Source: JAVMKJ01 sp031732875
Lineage (GTDB): Bacteria > Pseudomonadota > Gammaproteobacteria > Competibacterales > Competibacteraceae
Reading direction: 5' to 3'
DNA: 48,357 nucleotides
Assembly: GCA_031732875.1 (NCBI GenBank)
Contig: JAVMKL010000023.1
Span: forward strand, 1 to 48,357
The translations under genes and the position numbers were made by a program. Positions 1 through 12,565 of the stretch are shown here, piece by piece. The notes under the pieces were generated by a model. The model was not told where the DNA came from, ran no database searches, and saw nothing but the letters and a program-made list of their open reading frames with translations. Numbering within the stretch: the first letter of the stretch is position 1; every line of letters starts with the position of its first letter.

Positions 1-201
1 TAACGTATTAAGTATGGGATGCTGGATATTGCTGGTTGGTTGAGCAGACCGGCGGCAATCCTGTCAAAAACCAGAGTGGTTTGCCGCCCCATCATCGATG
101 CAGCCATTACACACCCTGGCGATTGGAGATCGATCTTAAAGCGGGTCTGTTAAGCGATGATTGAGCGAACGTAAATTATTGTAACCAGAAGAACTCGGGT
201 G
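1..201. other. Gap at the left edge, no gene seen
   Basis: No convincing reading frame lies between the window edge and the palindromic repeat starting near 202. Base composition is mixed and I see no clear promoter or terminator here. It lies downstream of the minus-strand kinase that ends at 365. Confidence 0.5.
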
Positions 202-322
202 GTAACCATTCACCCCCCCACCCCAGTCCCCACAAGGGGGGTGGGAGCCTTGCGAAACAGTCAGTTGCTAAACTCCTTCTCCCCTCGCGGGAGGGGGTTG
301 GGGGGAGGGGGGTGAATGGTTA
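202..322. repeat. Palindromic intergenic repeat A (MITE-like)
   Basis: The element is bounded by near-perfect inverted ends: GTAACCATTCACCCCCCC at the left (202-219) and its complement at the right (about 304-322). The interior has smaller C/G-rich hairpins and a core, gcgaaacagtcagttgctaa (252-271), that recurs at 16520-16539. It lies just downstream of the kinase stop codon, so the folded RNA could act as a terminator. There is no transposase; a non-autonomous mobile element or REP-type repeat is inferred. Confidence 0.6.
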
Positions 323-364
323 CTCTGATTCCTTCTGATTCTTTCTGAGGTTCCGACACCGAAT

Positions 365-3244
<2,880 letters not shown>

Positions 3245-3261
3245 TCAGGGATTCCGCCGTT

Positions 3262-3891
3262 TTACTCCACGATGGTCGCCAGCTTGAGCAATTGGGAACT
3301 CAGCTTGAGATTGGCCCGCCGGGTGGCGTTCAGGTTGATGTCGAACCGGATGCGCTGGTCGGCCTCAATCAGACCAATCATGCCGCCCGCCTGGGCGAAG
3401 TCGCTGATATCGCTCACCGTCAGAATCGGCTGGCGGGCGAGTTTGGCCAGCAACGCTTTGTACCTTACCTGTTCCATTCCGCTCATGAAAACGACGTGAC
3501 AGGGTTCGAGGCCTATCGCTACAGGGATGTGGCGCGCCTCCACCGGATGGCTGTCCACCGTCTTGCCAACGAGCGCCGCCAGCGCGCCGCCGAAGGGATT
3601 GACGCCGACGATGCAAATCAACAGCGGCGCGTCGGCGCTGGCGAATGCCCCCGGCGGCCACTCCACAAATTTGGCGAAGTTGTACAGATAAGCGGCCTTG
3701 ACGGCGTATTCGTCGAATTCGGCCGCACGGGCGTTGCCCGACGGACCGCCCAGCACGAGCGCGATGAAGATCGCCAATCCACAATACAGGCAAGCTGCCA
3801 GGTGGCAACCACGGGCGGCCAATGCCCTGCTTCCAGTCTCGCCCCTGGCGGACGGAGCCGCTTTTGTTGGCGAATCTCTTAGAAACTCCAT
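3262..3891 (-). CDS. YfiR family periplasmic protein (DUF4154)
   Basis: This 209-residue protein has the two family hallmarks: KAAYLYNFAKFVEWP near residue 64, and a C-terminal block from ILTVSDISDFAQAGG through IRFDINLNATRRANLKLSSQLL. A hydrophobic stretch (about 32-50) ending before NARAAEFDEY looks like a late signal peptide, so export to the periplasm is expected. In Pseudomonas, YfiR binds the periplasmic domain of the diguanylate cyclase YfiN and represses it until released by the outer-membrane protein YfiB. Here the next gene is a kinase with a YfiN-like sensor domain, and the gene before it is an outer-membrane receptor. The ATG at 3889-3891 lies inside the receptor gene, giving a 13-base overlap and probable translational coupling. 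The unusually long N-terminal leader may mean the true start is further in, but no better start was seen. Confidence 0.93.
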   Translation of the reverse strand: MEFLRDSPTKAAPSARGETGSRALAARGCHLAACLYCGLAIFIALVLGGPSGNARAAEFDEYAVKAAYLYNFAKFVEWPPGAFASADAPLLICIVGVNPFGGALAALVGKTVDSHPVEARHIPVAIGLEPCHVVFMSGMEQVRYKALLAKLARQPILTVSDISDFAQAGGMIGLIEADQRIRFDINLNATRRANLKLSSQLLKLATIVE

Positions 3892-5903
3892 TTTACTTGC
3901 CCGTAGAGGCTGGGTTCGACTTCAACCGGGAATGCCAGCGTTTCCTGCACGAACTCCAAGTGAGTGCCACCGAACAAATTCGCGCCGACCAGCGATAATT
4001 CCAAATCCTTGCGCGGTCGCCAGCCCAGGCGCAGGCTCACGATCGAATAGGAATCGACCTCAGTTCGGCCGGTGGCAATCGTTGGTATGGAACCTTCGTC
4101 GACGTAACGCCACCAGACATCCAGTTCGAGATCATCACGCAGTTTCCACGATGAAAACAGCGAAATCCGGTTTTGGTTGCCGTGGTTATAAATCGGGTCG
4201 CCATTCTGGTCTTCGATGTCCGAATATAAATACGAGTAGGCCAGTTGCAACCGCCAGTCTTGCGTCGGGCGCCAGTCCGCCGCCAATTCGAAGCCGGTGT
4301 TATAGCCCGATCCGATATTCCGCAACTCCATCGGCAATACCAAATGCGGTGGGAAGATCTGCGCCTCTGGAAACAGCGTGCCGGGAGCCGTGCCGATAAC
4401 CTGGTCGTAGTCGTTGTAAAAAACCGTGGCGTCCACGGAGAACCGTTCCGCCACTTGCGCCCGGTAGCCGATTTCATAGGAGATGAGATTCTCGGATTGG
4501 AGGCTGTCGGAGCCGAAAACCGAAACCAGCACAGGCAGGTTGCCCGTGATGGGCGAAGGCGGGAAGACGGCCAGATTCGCCCGTGCGTCCACAAACCCGC
4601 GCGAGGGCGTTTGGACGGTGCGCGATACGGCCGCCCACAGCCGATGGTCTTGCCGCGGCGTCCAGAGCATCCGGATGCTGGGCTGCCATTCCCAGCCGGT
4701 AAAATCGTTGTGCTCGACCTTGAGCCCGGCGGTCAGGCGCAAGCGCTCCGGAATCAGATCCACTTGATCCTGAATAAAGGCGCTAAATAACTGGGTCGTA
4801 TCCTGATTAGGTCTGACCTTGCTGAATTCGGTATCGGTGAACCGATCTCGATTTTGGCGGTAGCCCAATCCCCAGACGATCTCCTGGCGATCGGTCAACG
4901 CGAAATTGTGCTGAAAATCCAGATCGAATGAGTCGGCGTCAACCATGTAAAGAGGATCATTACGGTCCTCATATTGGTAATACACTTGCAGACCCATCCC
5001 CGATGTCGCGGAGTATTGATGCTCCCAGCGCGCCTGCAAGCTGCCACCCGAAGCATCGACGGAAGACAGTCGCCGTTCGGCATACGGCGGAACGAAGGTG
5101 GGAAAATTGTAATTTTGATCGAATTTTCCGTCGTACAAATCGCCCTGCACCGCGACCGTGTCCCGGGCTGATGGCGCCCAATCCAGACGAAATCCGCCCC
5201 GGCCGATGCGCCAATCATCTCCGGCATCGCGCCCGTCGACAGCCACCAAACCATCGCGTTCGGTGAATTGTCCATAAATCCGGTATCGGGCGTCATCGCC
5301 CAGCTTGCCGCCATAGCGAACGCCGGCGATGGCCCGCTCTTCATTGCCAGCGGTCAACGTCACCAACCCGCCCTGGGTGTTCTTGACATTTTTGGTGATG
5401 ATGTTGATGACGCCGTTGACCGCGTTGGCGCCCCACAGGCTGCCGCCGGGACCGCGAATCACCTCAATCCGTTCGATGTCGGGCAGGAACAGATCCTGAA
5501 GTTCCCAATACACCCCGGAAAACTGGGCGTTATAAATCGTGCGACCGTCGATCAGCACCAGCAATTTGTTGGCGAACCGGCCGTTGAAGCCGCGTATGGT
5601 GATGGCCCAGCGGCTGGAGTCGATGCGGGCCACTTCCACGCCGGGCGCCAGCCGCAGGGCTTCCATCACGTTGGTCACCCCCGACCGGCGGATATCGTCG
5701 GCGGTGATGACGAACACCGCCGCCGCCGTGTCTTCCACGGCCTGTTCGACCTTGGCTGCCGACACCACCTTCACTTGCATCAGGTCCTCGATGCTGAACT
5801 GGGTCAAATCCGGTACGTCGGCTCTTGCCAGACCGATCATCATGTCCAGACAGGCCAATGCAGCCAGCACGGGCATCGCTCTTACCGATCCCAACGAATT
5901 CAT
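3879..5903 (-). CDS. TonB-dependent outer-membrane receptor (first copy)
   Basis: This is a 674-residue receptor with an N-terminal signal peptide (about 1-28), a plug domain and a beta-barrel. The plug shows ITADDIRRSGVTNVMEAL, LVLIDGRTIYN, IERIEVIRGPGGSLWGANAV and NGVINIITKN. The barrel ends in an aromatic residue (YGQVKWSF), as outer-membrane barrels do. The short segment DLTQFSIEDLMQVKVVS before the plug is shared with the neighbouring copy. Such receptors import large ligands across the outer membrane using TonB energy, or signal their presence; the ligand cannot be read from sequence. Its stop overlaps the start of the YfiR gene. At about 675 residues it is of ordinary length, with no long N-terminal signalling domain of the FecA type, so any signalling would need a separate periplasmic partner. 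Confidence 0.93.
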   Translation of the reverse strand: MNSLGSVRAMPVLAALACLDMMIGLARADVPDLTQFSIEDLMQVKVVSAAKVEQAVEDTAAAVFVITADDIRRSGVTNVMEALRLAPGVEVARIDSSRWAITIRGFNGRFANKLLVLIDGRTIYNAQFSGVYWELQDLFLPDIERIEVIRGPGGSLWGANAVNGVINIITKNVKNTQGGLVTLTAGNEERAIAGVRYGGKLGDDARYRIYGQFTERDGLVAVDGRDAGDDWRIGRGGFRLDWAPSARDTVAVQGDLYDGKFDQNYNFPTFVPPYAERRLSSVDASGGSLQARWEHQYSATSGMGLQVYYQYEDRNDPLYMVDADSFDLDFQHNFALTDRQEIVWGLGYRQNRDRFTDTEFSKVRPNQDTTQLFSAFIQDQVDLIPERLRLTAGLKVEHNDFTGWEWQPSIRMLWTPRQDHRLWAAVSRTVQTPSRGFVDARANLAVFPPSPITGNLPVLVSVFGSDSLQSENLISYEIGYRAQVAERFSVDATVFYNDYDQVIGTAPGTLFPEAQIFPPHLVLPMELRNIGSGYNTGFELAADWRPTQDWRLQLAYSYLYSDIEDQNGDPIYNHGNQNRISLFSSWKLRDDLELDVWWRYVDEGSIPTIATGRTEVDSYSIVSLRLGWRPRKDLELSLVGANLFGGTHLEFVQETLAFPVEVEPSLYGQVKWSF

Positions 5904-5921
5904 CTCGTCAAGCTCCCCCGC

Positions 5922-6046
5922 TGTAATTCAGTCCCTTCTCCCTCATTCATGGGGGAGAGGATTGGGGTGAGGAGGTCAGTCCTTGAAACTGCTGCCCCCA
6001 CCCCCACCCCTTCTCCCGCAAGCGAGCGAGGGGAGCGAACGGTTAC
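5922..6046. repeat. Palindromic intergenic repeat B
   Basis: C/G-rich sequence with hairpins fills most of the 194-base gap ahead of the receptor starting at 5903. It has blocks such as ctccctcattcatgggggag and cttctcccgcaagc, and ends in gcgaacggttacc. That end matches the end type of the other repeats in this island (A, C, D, E and F). Confidence 0.5.
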
Positions 6047-6097
6047 CCCCCGTTCATTTCGGCCGGTCTTTTCCATCATTCGCAAGCGGGCACGTTC

Positions 6098-8143
6098 TTA
6101 AAACGACCATTTGATCTGCCCGTAAATAGCGCGCTCCACCTGCTCCGGGAACGGATAGGTTTCCTGCACGTATTCCACGTGCGGCGCCCCCAGCAGGTTG
6201 GTTCCCACCAACGATAGCTCCCAATCCCGACGCGGTCGCCAGCCAAGGCGGGCGCTCACGCTGCAGTAGGAGTCAACGGCCGTCGCGTTCGCCAGCGTGC
6301 CGATGGCCAGCTCGGGCATTTCGTCCACGTAGTACAGCCACAGGTCGAACTCCAAATCCGGGCGAATATCGAGGCTCGACAATAGCGAAATCAGATTCCG
6401 TGGCTGCGAGCCTTCGCGCACGACCGGGATCAACTCGGAAAATCCCGGCTGGTTTTGCAGATCGACGCGCAGATGGGAATAAGCCAGTTGCAGCCGCCAG
6501 TCGTCCGCCGCCCGCCAGTTCGCCGCCAGCTCGAAACCCCAAGTCCGACCCTGCATGGCGTTGACGAACATGGCAGGAATCCGCAGGTAGCCGTCCACCA
6601 CGGTCGCGAGATCGTTCCGCTGTTGCACGGCGCGCAAGTCGTCGTAATCGTTATAAAACGCGGTGAGATCCAGCGACAGCCCCTCGGTCGGCCAAGTCCG
6701 GTAGCCCAACTCGTAGCTAAGCTGTTGCTCCGAGTCGAAGTCGGGATTGCCCTGGAACACGATCAGCGCGGGGAGATCGAGGGGGGGCCGGGGCGGTAAT
6801 ACCATCAGGTTCAGCCCGACGCCGTCATCGCCGCGCGACGGGGTGCGCACCGACCGGGACGCGACCGCCCACACCCGATGTCGCGGATGCAGTTTCCACA
6901 ACAGCCGCGCGTTCGGTTGAAATTCCCAGCCGGTATAATCGTTGCGCTCCAGCCGGGCGCCCAGGGTCAGTTCGAGTTCCTGGGGAATCAGGCTGATCTG
7001 ATCCTGGACGAAGGCGCTGAACAGCGCGTAATCCAGTTCGGCGGGGTTCATCGAACCCAAGGTCGTGTGCTGGTAATGGTCGCGGTAGCGGCGGTAGCCC
7101 AAACCCCAGATCAGCGCGTTCCAGTCGTTCAACGCGAAAGTGTGCTGAAAATCCAGGTCAAAGGTATCGATGTCCAAACTCAGTATCGCATCCTGGCGCT
7201 GCTGGTTCTGGTAATACATCTGCAAGGATAGTCGCGAAGTGTCCGACAAAATCCGCTCCCAGCGGCCTTGCAGGTAACTCCCAGACACCGCCGCCGCATC
7301 CCGCTCCAGTTGCGAGAAGGGGGGCGTCAGGGAAGGCGCGAGCAAGTTCTGTTGCAACGTTCCGTCGTACAGGCCGCCTTGCAGGGAAACGCTGTCCTGG
7401 CCCGAAGGCGTCCAGTCGAGCCGAAAGCCGCCGCTACTCAGACGCCAGTCATCCTCGGCATCCCGCCCCCGCGCATCCAGCAGGCCGTCCTGATTCAGGT
7501 ATTTGCCGTACAGCCGGTAGCGGACATCGTCGCCCAGCGATCCGCTGTAGCGAAGGCCGACGATGGTGTTCTCCGGGTTGCCGGCGGTCATGCTGACCAG
7601 CCCTCGGGTATCGGCAGCTCGTTTGGTCAGGATGTTGATGACGCCGTTGACCGCATTGGCGCCCCACAAGCTCGCTCCCGGTCCCCGGATGACTTCGATC
7701 CGGTCGATGTCTTCGAGCAACAGGTCCTGGATTTCCCAATATGTGCCAGCGAAAGCCGGGGTGTAAATCGAACGCCCGTCCACCAGGACCAGCAACTTGT
7801 TGGCGAAGCGTCCGCCAAAGCCTCGAATGGTGATCGCCCACTTGCTGGCATCGATTTGCGCCACCTGGACACCGGGGGCCAGCCGCAACGCATCCGGAAT
7901 GTTGGTGACGCCGCTGCGGCGGATATCGTCCTGAGTGATCACAAAGATCGCCGAGGCGGTGTCCGCCAGATGTTGCGCCTGCTTGGTCGGCGAGACCACC
8001 TTCACATCCATCAATTCCTCGATGCTGAGCTGGGTCAGATCGTCTTGCGCGGCGACCCGCGTCGGACCGGTCGCCATGCCCAGACCGGTCAACACAATCA
8101 GCGCCGGCGCGATTCTTATCCCCTTGCTCCAAATTATTATCAT
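6098..8143 (-). CDS. TonB-dependent outer-membrane receptor (second copy)
   Basis: This 681-residue paralogue of the receptor at 3879-5903 has the same order: a signal peptide (about 1-32, ending near RVAAQ), the segment DLTQLSIEELMDVKVVS, and a plug with ITQDDIRRSGVTNIPDAL and IDRIEVIRGPGASLWGANAV. A barrel follows, ending in YGQIKWSF. The plug is very close to the first copy, while the barrel differs in loops (for example around residues 420-450), as expected if the two bind different ligands. Unlike the first copy it has no YfiR gene directly after it; 194 bases of repeat-bearing sequence separate it from the next receptor. It is preceded by the dCache kinase gene with a 282-base gap, so it may have its own promoter. 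Confidence 0.93.
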   Translation of the reverse strand: MIIIWSKGIRIAPALIVLTGLGMATGPTRVAAQDDLTQLSIEELMDVKVVSPTKQAQHLADTASAIFVITQDDIRRSGVTNIPDALRLAPGVQVAQIDASKWAITIRGFGGRFANKLLVLVDGRSIYTPAFAGTYWEIQDLLLEDIDRIEVIRGPGASLWGANAVNGVINILTKRAADTRGLVSMTAGNPENTIVGLRYSGSLGDDVRYRLYGKYLNQDGLLDARGRDAEDDWRLSSGGFRLDWTPSGQDSVSLQGGLYDGTLQQNLLAPSLTPPFSQLERDAAAVSGSYLQGRWERILSDTSRLSLQMYYQNQQRQDAILSLDIDTFDLDFQHTFALNDWNALIWGLGYRRYRDHYQHTTLGSMNPAELDYALFSAFVQDQISLIPQELELTLGARLERNDYTGWEFQPNARLLWKLHPRHRVWAVASRSVRTPSRGDDGVGLNLMVLPPRPPLDLPALIVFQGNPDFDSEQQLSYELGYRTWPTEGLSLDLTAFYNDYDDLRAVQQRNDLATVVDGYLRIPAMFVNAMQGRTWGFELAANWRAADDWRLQLAYSHLRVDLQNQPGFSELIPVVREGSQPRNLISLLSSLDIRPDLEFDLWLYYVDEMPELAIGTLANATAVDSYCSVSARLGWRPRRDWELSLVGTNLLGAPHVEYVQETYPFPEQVERAIYGQIKWSF

Positions 8144-8165
8144 TGAACCACTCGAAAAATATCGT

Positions 8166-8401
8166 TGTAACCACTCGGTCCTCTCTCCTTATATTCATGG
8201 GGGGGCGGGTTAAGGAGCAATATCATCCCTTCCCCTCCTGCCAAGGGGGGGTGGCTGGGCCAAGGGGGTAAACTCGCGGGATCGAACCACCTCGGCGCTG
8301 CGCGCTACCCCTTCTTATCCAAGGAGGTAAGCCGCTGAATTTAACGCCCTCTCTCCCCGACCCTTCTCCCGCAAGCCGGCAAGAAGGGCGAACAGGGTTA
8401 C
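8166..8401. repeat. Palindromic intergenic repeat region C
   Basis: The 282-base gap between the kinase and the receptor is filled with C/G-rich hairpin blocks. It starts with gtaaccactc near 8166 and ends with gaacagggttac near 8401, like the ends of the other repeats. It probably holds two or more partial copies, because the motifs ccttctcccgcaag and attcatgggggg both occur. No gene was seen. Confidence 0.45.
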
Positions 8402-8425
8402 TTCCATGGAACCGCTCGCCGTGGA

Positions 8426-11400
8426 TTACTCGGCCGCCCGCAACTCCAAAAACAGCGCCTCTCGCACCTGCCCGTAGTCGGTTTCCAGCTCCTGTAGCAA
8501 GTCGGCGATGCCCGCCATCCGCCGTTCCCGCCCTCTTTGCTCCAACTCCTTGCACGCGTCCGCCAACTGGGTCGCCCCCAGGTTCGCGCTGCTCGATTTC
8601 AGACTGTGCGCCGCTTGCCACAGCGCCTCGCTATCCTCCCCTGCGACCGCCTCCCGTATCTGCTGGAGCAAACCCGCCGAACTTTCCAGATACAGACCGA
8701 CGATCTTGCCCAGCAGGTCGGGCGCGCCGGGCTGCTGCAAGGCGCGGATTTGCTCCAGGGCGCGCTGGTCCAGCGTGGAAGTGGCTGAATCGGGCGCGGG
8801 GTTCGGCTTTGCCGCTGGCTCCTCGCCGAATGCCGTCGCATCCGCGTCAGCCGTTTGCGGGGGTGGGAAAACAAGAGGAGAGGGCACGGTGGGCGCGGGC
8901 GTGGCGCTGCCATTCACCGGCAACCAGCGCTCCAGGATGGCGGCCAATTGGCCCTGTTCGAACGGTTTGCTCATATAGTCGTCCATCCCCGCCGCCAGGC
9001 ACTCTTTCCGGAAGCCTTTGACGACATTGGCGGTGAGGGCGACGACGGGCAGGCGCGGCCGACCCTGGGCCTGTTCCCAGCGGCGGATCGCGGCGGTGGC
9101 GGCCAAACCGTCCAGCACCGGCATCTGCCAGTCCATCAGGATCAGATCATACGAGTTTCGGGCCACGGCTTCGACGGCCTCCTGACCGTTGGCCGCCACA
9201 TCGGCCTGGCAGCCCAGCGTTTCCAGCACGGCCAGCGCCATGGCCTGGTTGACCGGGTTGTCCTCGGCCACCAGAATCCGGCCGGAGAACCGGGGCTGAG
9301 CGGCGGGCGAAACCAGGAGCGGGTTGACCGGCTCGACCGCCCGGCTCAGCAGCTTGCCCAAGGTATGATACAGTTCGGCCTGGCGCACCGGTTTGTGCAG
9401 TAGGCCCTGCATCCCGGCTTGCACCGCCTGCTCGGCCAAGGTGTCCCCGCCATTGGAGGACAGCAGCACCAGTTCGAGCCCGGCCAACACGGGATCGGCG
9501 CGGACTTGCCGCGCCAGTTCGAGGCCGTTCATCTCGGGCATCCGCATGTCCACGAGCGCTAAATCATAGGGCTGGCCCGCCCGCGCGGCCTCTCGCAAGC
9601 TGGCCAGCGCCTGGGGGCCGTTCTCCGCCTCGTCGTTCGCCAGGCCCCAGGCCGTCGTCTGCCGCCGCAGGATCTCGCGGTTGGTGGCGTTGTCGTCCAC
9701 GATCAAAACCCGCGCGCCCGGCAGGTCGATCCGCGCCGACCACGATGGCTGCATGCTGGTTACCCGCTCGGACAGCGGTAGGGTAAACCAGAACCGGGAA
9801 CCCGCGCCCGGCGCGCTGTCCACCCCGATCTCCCCACCCATCAACTGGACCAGTCGCCGGCTGATGGCCAATCCCAAGCCAGTGCCGCCGTAGCGGCGGG
9901 TGGTGGAACCGTCCGCCTGGGTGAAGGAATCGAAAATCCGAGCTTGCGCCTCCGGAGCTATGCCGATACCGGTGTCTTGAATTTCGAAGCGCAGTTGCGG
10001 CGTCGCTGCGTCCTGGTCCAGGACTCGCAATCGGACGACCACTTCGCCCTGTTCGGTAAACTTGATGGCGTTCCCCACCAGGTTCACCAGAACCTGCCGC
10101 AGCCGTACCGGATCGCCCCGCACCGAGAGTGGCAGACTCAACGGCAGATCGCTGATCAAATCCAGCCCCTTCTCGTACGCCCGCCCGGCTAGCAGCGTCG
10201 CCGTATCCTCCACCAGTTCCCGCGGGTCGAACGGCGTCACCTCCAGTTCCAGCCGCCCGGCCTCGATTTTGGAAAAGTCCAGAATATCGTTGATGATCGC
10301 CAGCAGCGCCCGGCCCGAACCCAGGATCGTATTGGCAAATCGCTGTTGCTGGGCGTTGAGGGAAGTGCCCAGCAGCAGATCCGCCATGCCCAGCACGCCG
10401 TTCATGGGCGTGCGAATCTCGTGGCTCATCACCGCCAGGAATTCCGATTTGGCGCGACTGGCCGCCTCGGCGGCGCGGGCCATCTCGTTGGCGCGAAGGC
10501 TGGACTCTTCCAGTTGCCGCTGGACCTCATGGATCCCGAACTCATGGCGGCGCTTCAGCTCGGCGTTGACCAACAGTTCGGCCAGGATTTTGAGGAGCGC
10601 GATTTCCGTACTCATCCACAGTCGATGCTCGCGCACGGCATCGAAACCGACGAAACCTAGACACTCGTCGCCATAGCGCAAGGGAATGGTGATCAGCGAT
10701 TTGATTCCCTGGGGTTCCAGGATGACCCTCACGCTGTCACCGGGAGGCATTGCGCCCACGTCGACAATTTGAATGGGATCACCACGCCGATGCGCTACCA
10801 CCCAATCGGGCAGGTCATCGTTGGGAACCGCCTGTAAATGGTCCTTTTCCGAAGTGATGTCCTCGTCGCACCATTCATGCGTGTTGATCATGATCTCCCG
10901 GGCGAAGTCGTACTTGAACAGGTAAGCCCGGTCGGCCCCGACAAAGCGCCCCACGGTCTCCAAGGCAAGATCGATTCCCTGATCCAGGGCTTCATCGTGC
11001 ATATTGATAAAGCGCATGGACAAGGCGATTAACAAACCCTCCAACTCGGAACGGTAGCGTAATTCAGCATCCGCCCGCTTGTGGTCGGTGATGTCCCGCC
11101 CCACGCCGGCGAATTCGCTGAGCTGACCCCGTCCGTCGAAGATCGCCCGGGCGGTCCAGTGCTGCCAGCGAATCTCGCCATCCGGCATGACGACCCGATG
11201 TTCGATGGCGATCACGGGATTTTCCCGGCCAAGAGCGGCTATCCGCGCCGCCATCAATCGCTGATCTTCCGGTGGAATCAGCGGCATGGATCTCTGACCG
11301 ACCAACTCCTCGCGCCGCGTACCGAAATAGCGACAGTAGGCTTCGTTGACGAAGGTGATGACACCATCCGGCGCACAACGGCAGATCAGTTCGGTTTGAT

Positions 11401-12565
11401 CCTCGACGATGGCGCGATAGCGGGCCTCACTTTGCAACAAGGCCTCGGTCTGCATCGCTACCTGGCGTTCGCGCTCTTGCAGGCGGGCGGCCATGTCGTC
11501 GAAAGCCACCGCGACCTGGCCGATTTCATTGCGCGCATCCAGGCCGATGCGATGGCTCAAATCTCCCTGGCCGATCTGATAGACGCCCGCGCGCAGGCGT
11601 TGCATCGGCCACAGAAACTGGCGCGACAGCAGGGTGGAGATCATCAAGCTGAGGACCAGGCTCACGATCAGCGCGCCCCCCAGCAGCACCAACCAGGCGG
11701 TCCGGCTGGCGGCGTAGGCTTCGGCCTGGGGGATTTCCGTGATCATGATCCAGGGGGTGCCCGGCACCGGCACGACCGTGCCCACCACCGGCCGGCCCTG
11801 TAAATCCCGGTATTCACCGGCCCAGGTCTGGTTGGACCCGCGCACCAGGGCGAGCAATTCGGGTTGATCGTCCAGCCGGGTATTCGCCAGGACGACCGCG
11901 AGGTCGGAGTGGGCGATGATGCGACCGTTCCGGTTGGCCAGATACGACAGGCCGGCCGCGCCAAAATGGAGGCCGGCCACCACCCGTCGCAGGACTTCCA
12001 TTTGCAAACGAGCGGCGATGACGTCGCCTTGTCCGGCGGGCAGGGCCAGAACCAGGTAGGGTTCATCCCTGGCCGACAGTTGCACGTCGCCGATGTAGTG
12101 CTGGCCCTGCCGGGCCGTGACGAACCAGTTCGATTGCGGAATGGTGAACGAATTAGCCAGCACCGCGCTGTCCTTCGGCGCATGCGCCAAAACCCGGCCG
12201 GTCGCATCCAGGTACACGATTTCCAGAAAGACAGGATGACGGCGCAGAAAATCCTCCAGTTCGGTCGAACGTTCGGCAGCCAATTCATCGCGGCCGAATA
12301 CGTCCACGAGCAGCAAGACTCGCTGCTCCCGTTCCAGAAAAGCGCCGACGGTCTCGGCGGCCCGCCACGTCGCTTCCTGCTGGCGACCTCGCCAACCTTC
12401 CTGCTCGGTGCGGTTCACCAAATAGGCGACTCCCAGCACGCTCGCCAGCACCACCACCAGCAGGGCGATGCCAAACATCGTCAGCAATTGCAACCACAGA
12501 CGACCGCGAGACAACCACTCAGACTGGCGAACCGCCGTCGCGGACCGGGCATGGCGCGCCATCAT
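8426..12565 (-). CDS. Hybrid sensor histidine kinase (dCache-HAMP-PAS-GAF-HisKA-HATPase-REC-REC-Hpt)
   Basis: This is a 1379-residue inner-membrane kinase. A membrane segment (about 18-44), a large periplasmic dCache-like domain (about 45-285; note AHSDLAVVLANTRLDDQPEL and GTPWIMITEI) and a second membrane segment (about 288-312) form the sensor. HAMP, PAS (about 375-500, ending GRDITDHKRAD) and GAF (about 515-680) domains follow. Phosphotransfer residues are His715 (VMSHEIRTPMNG), Asp1006 (LVDMRMPEMNG), Asp1145 (LMDWQMPVLDG) and Hpt His1320 (AAHSLKSSSANLGA). The start was set at 12565 because that ATG overlaps the stop of the preceding binding-protein gene in the four-base form ATGA, a strong sign of coupled translation. 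A longer frame reaches 12613 but lies within the upstream gene. The coupling suggests the binding proteins feed ligand information to this kinase. Confidence 0.95.
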   Translation of the reverse strand: MMARHARSATAVRQSEWLSRGRLWLQLLTMFGIALLVVVLASVLGVAYLVNRTEQEGWRGRQQEATWRAAETVGAFLEREQRVLLLVDVFGRDELAAERSTELEDFLRRHPVFLEIVYLDATGRVLAHAPKDSAVLANSFTIPQSNWFVTARQGQHYIGDVQLSARDEPYLVLALPAGQGDVIAARLQMEVLRRVVAGLHFGAAGLSYLANRNGRIIAHSDLAVVLANTRLDDQPELLALVRGSNQTWAGEYRDLQGRPVVGTVVPVPGTPWIMITEIPQAEAYAASRTAWLVLLGGALIVSLVLSLMISTLLSRQFLWPMQRLRAGVYQIGQGDLSHRIGLDARNEIGQVAVAFDDMAARLQERERQVAMQTEALLQSEARYRAIVEDQTELICRCAPDGVITFVNEAYCRYFGTRREELVGQRSMPLIPPEDQRLMAARIAALGRENPVIAIEHRVVMPDGEIRWQHWTARAIFDGRGQLSEFAGVGRDITDHKRADAELRYRSELEGLLIALSMRFINMHDEALDQGIDLALETVGRFVGADRAYLFKYDFAREIMINTHEWCDEDITSEKDHLQAVPNDDLPDWVVAHRRGDPIQIVDVGAMPPGDSVRVILEPQGIKSLITIPLRYGDECLGFVGFDAVREHRLWMSTEIALLKILAELLVNAELKRRHEFGIHEVQRQLEESSLRANEMARAAEAASRAKSEFLAVMSHEIRTPMNGVLGMADLLLGTSLNAQQQRFANTILGSGRALLAIINDILDFSKIEAGRLELEVTPFDPRELVEDTATLLAGRAYEKGLDLISDLPLSLPLSVRGDPVRLRQVLVNLVGNAIKFTEQGEVVVRLRVLDQDAATPQLRFEIQDTGIGIAPEAQARIFDSFTQADGSTTRRYGGTGLGLAISRRLVQLMGGEIGVDSAPGAGSRFWFTLPLSERVTSMQPSWSARIDLPGARVLIVDDNATNREILRRQTTAWGLANDEAENGPQALASLREAARAGQPYDLALVDMRMPEMNGLELARQVRADPVLAGLELVLLSSNGGDTLAEQAVQAGMQGLLHKPVRQAELYHTLGKLLSRAVEPVNPLLVSPAAQPRFSGRILVAEDNPVNQAMALAVLETLGCQADVAANGQEAVEAVARNSYDLILMDWQMPVLDGLAATAAIRRWEQAQGRPRLPVVALTANVVKGFRKECLAAGMDDYMSKPFEQGQLAAILERWLPVNGSATPAPTVPSPLVFPPPQTADADATAFGEEPAAKPNPAPDSATSTLDQRALEQIRALQQPGAPDLLGKIVGLYLESSAGLLQQIREAVAGEDSEALWQAAHSLKSSSANLGATQLADACKELEQRGRERRMAGIADLLQELETDYGQVREALFLELRAAE

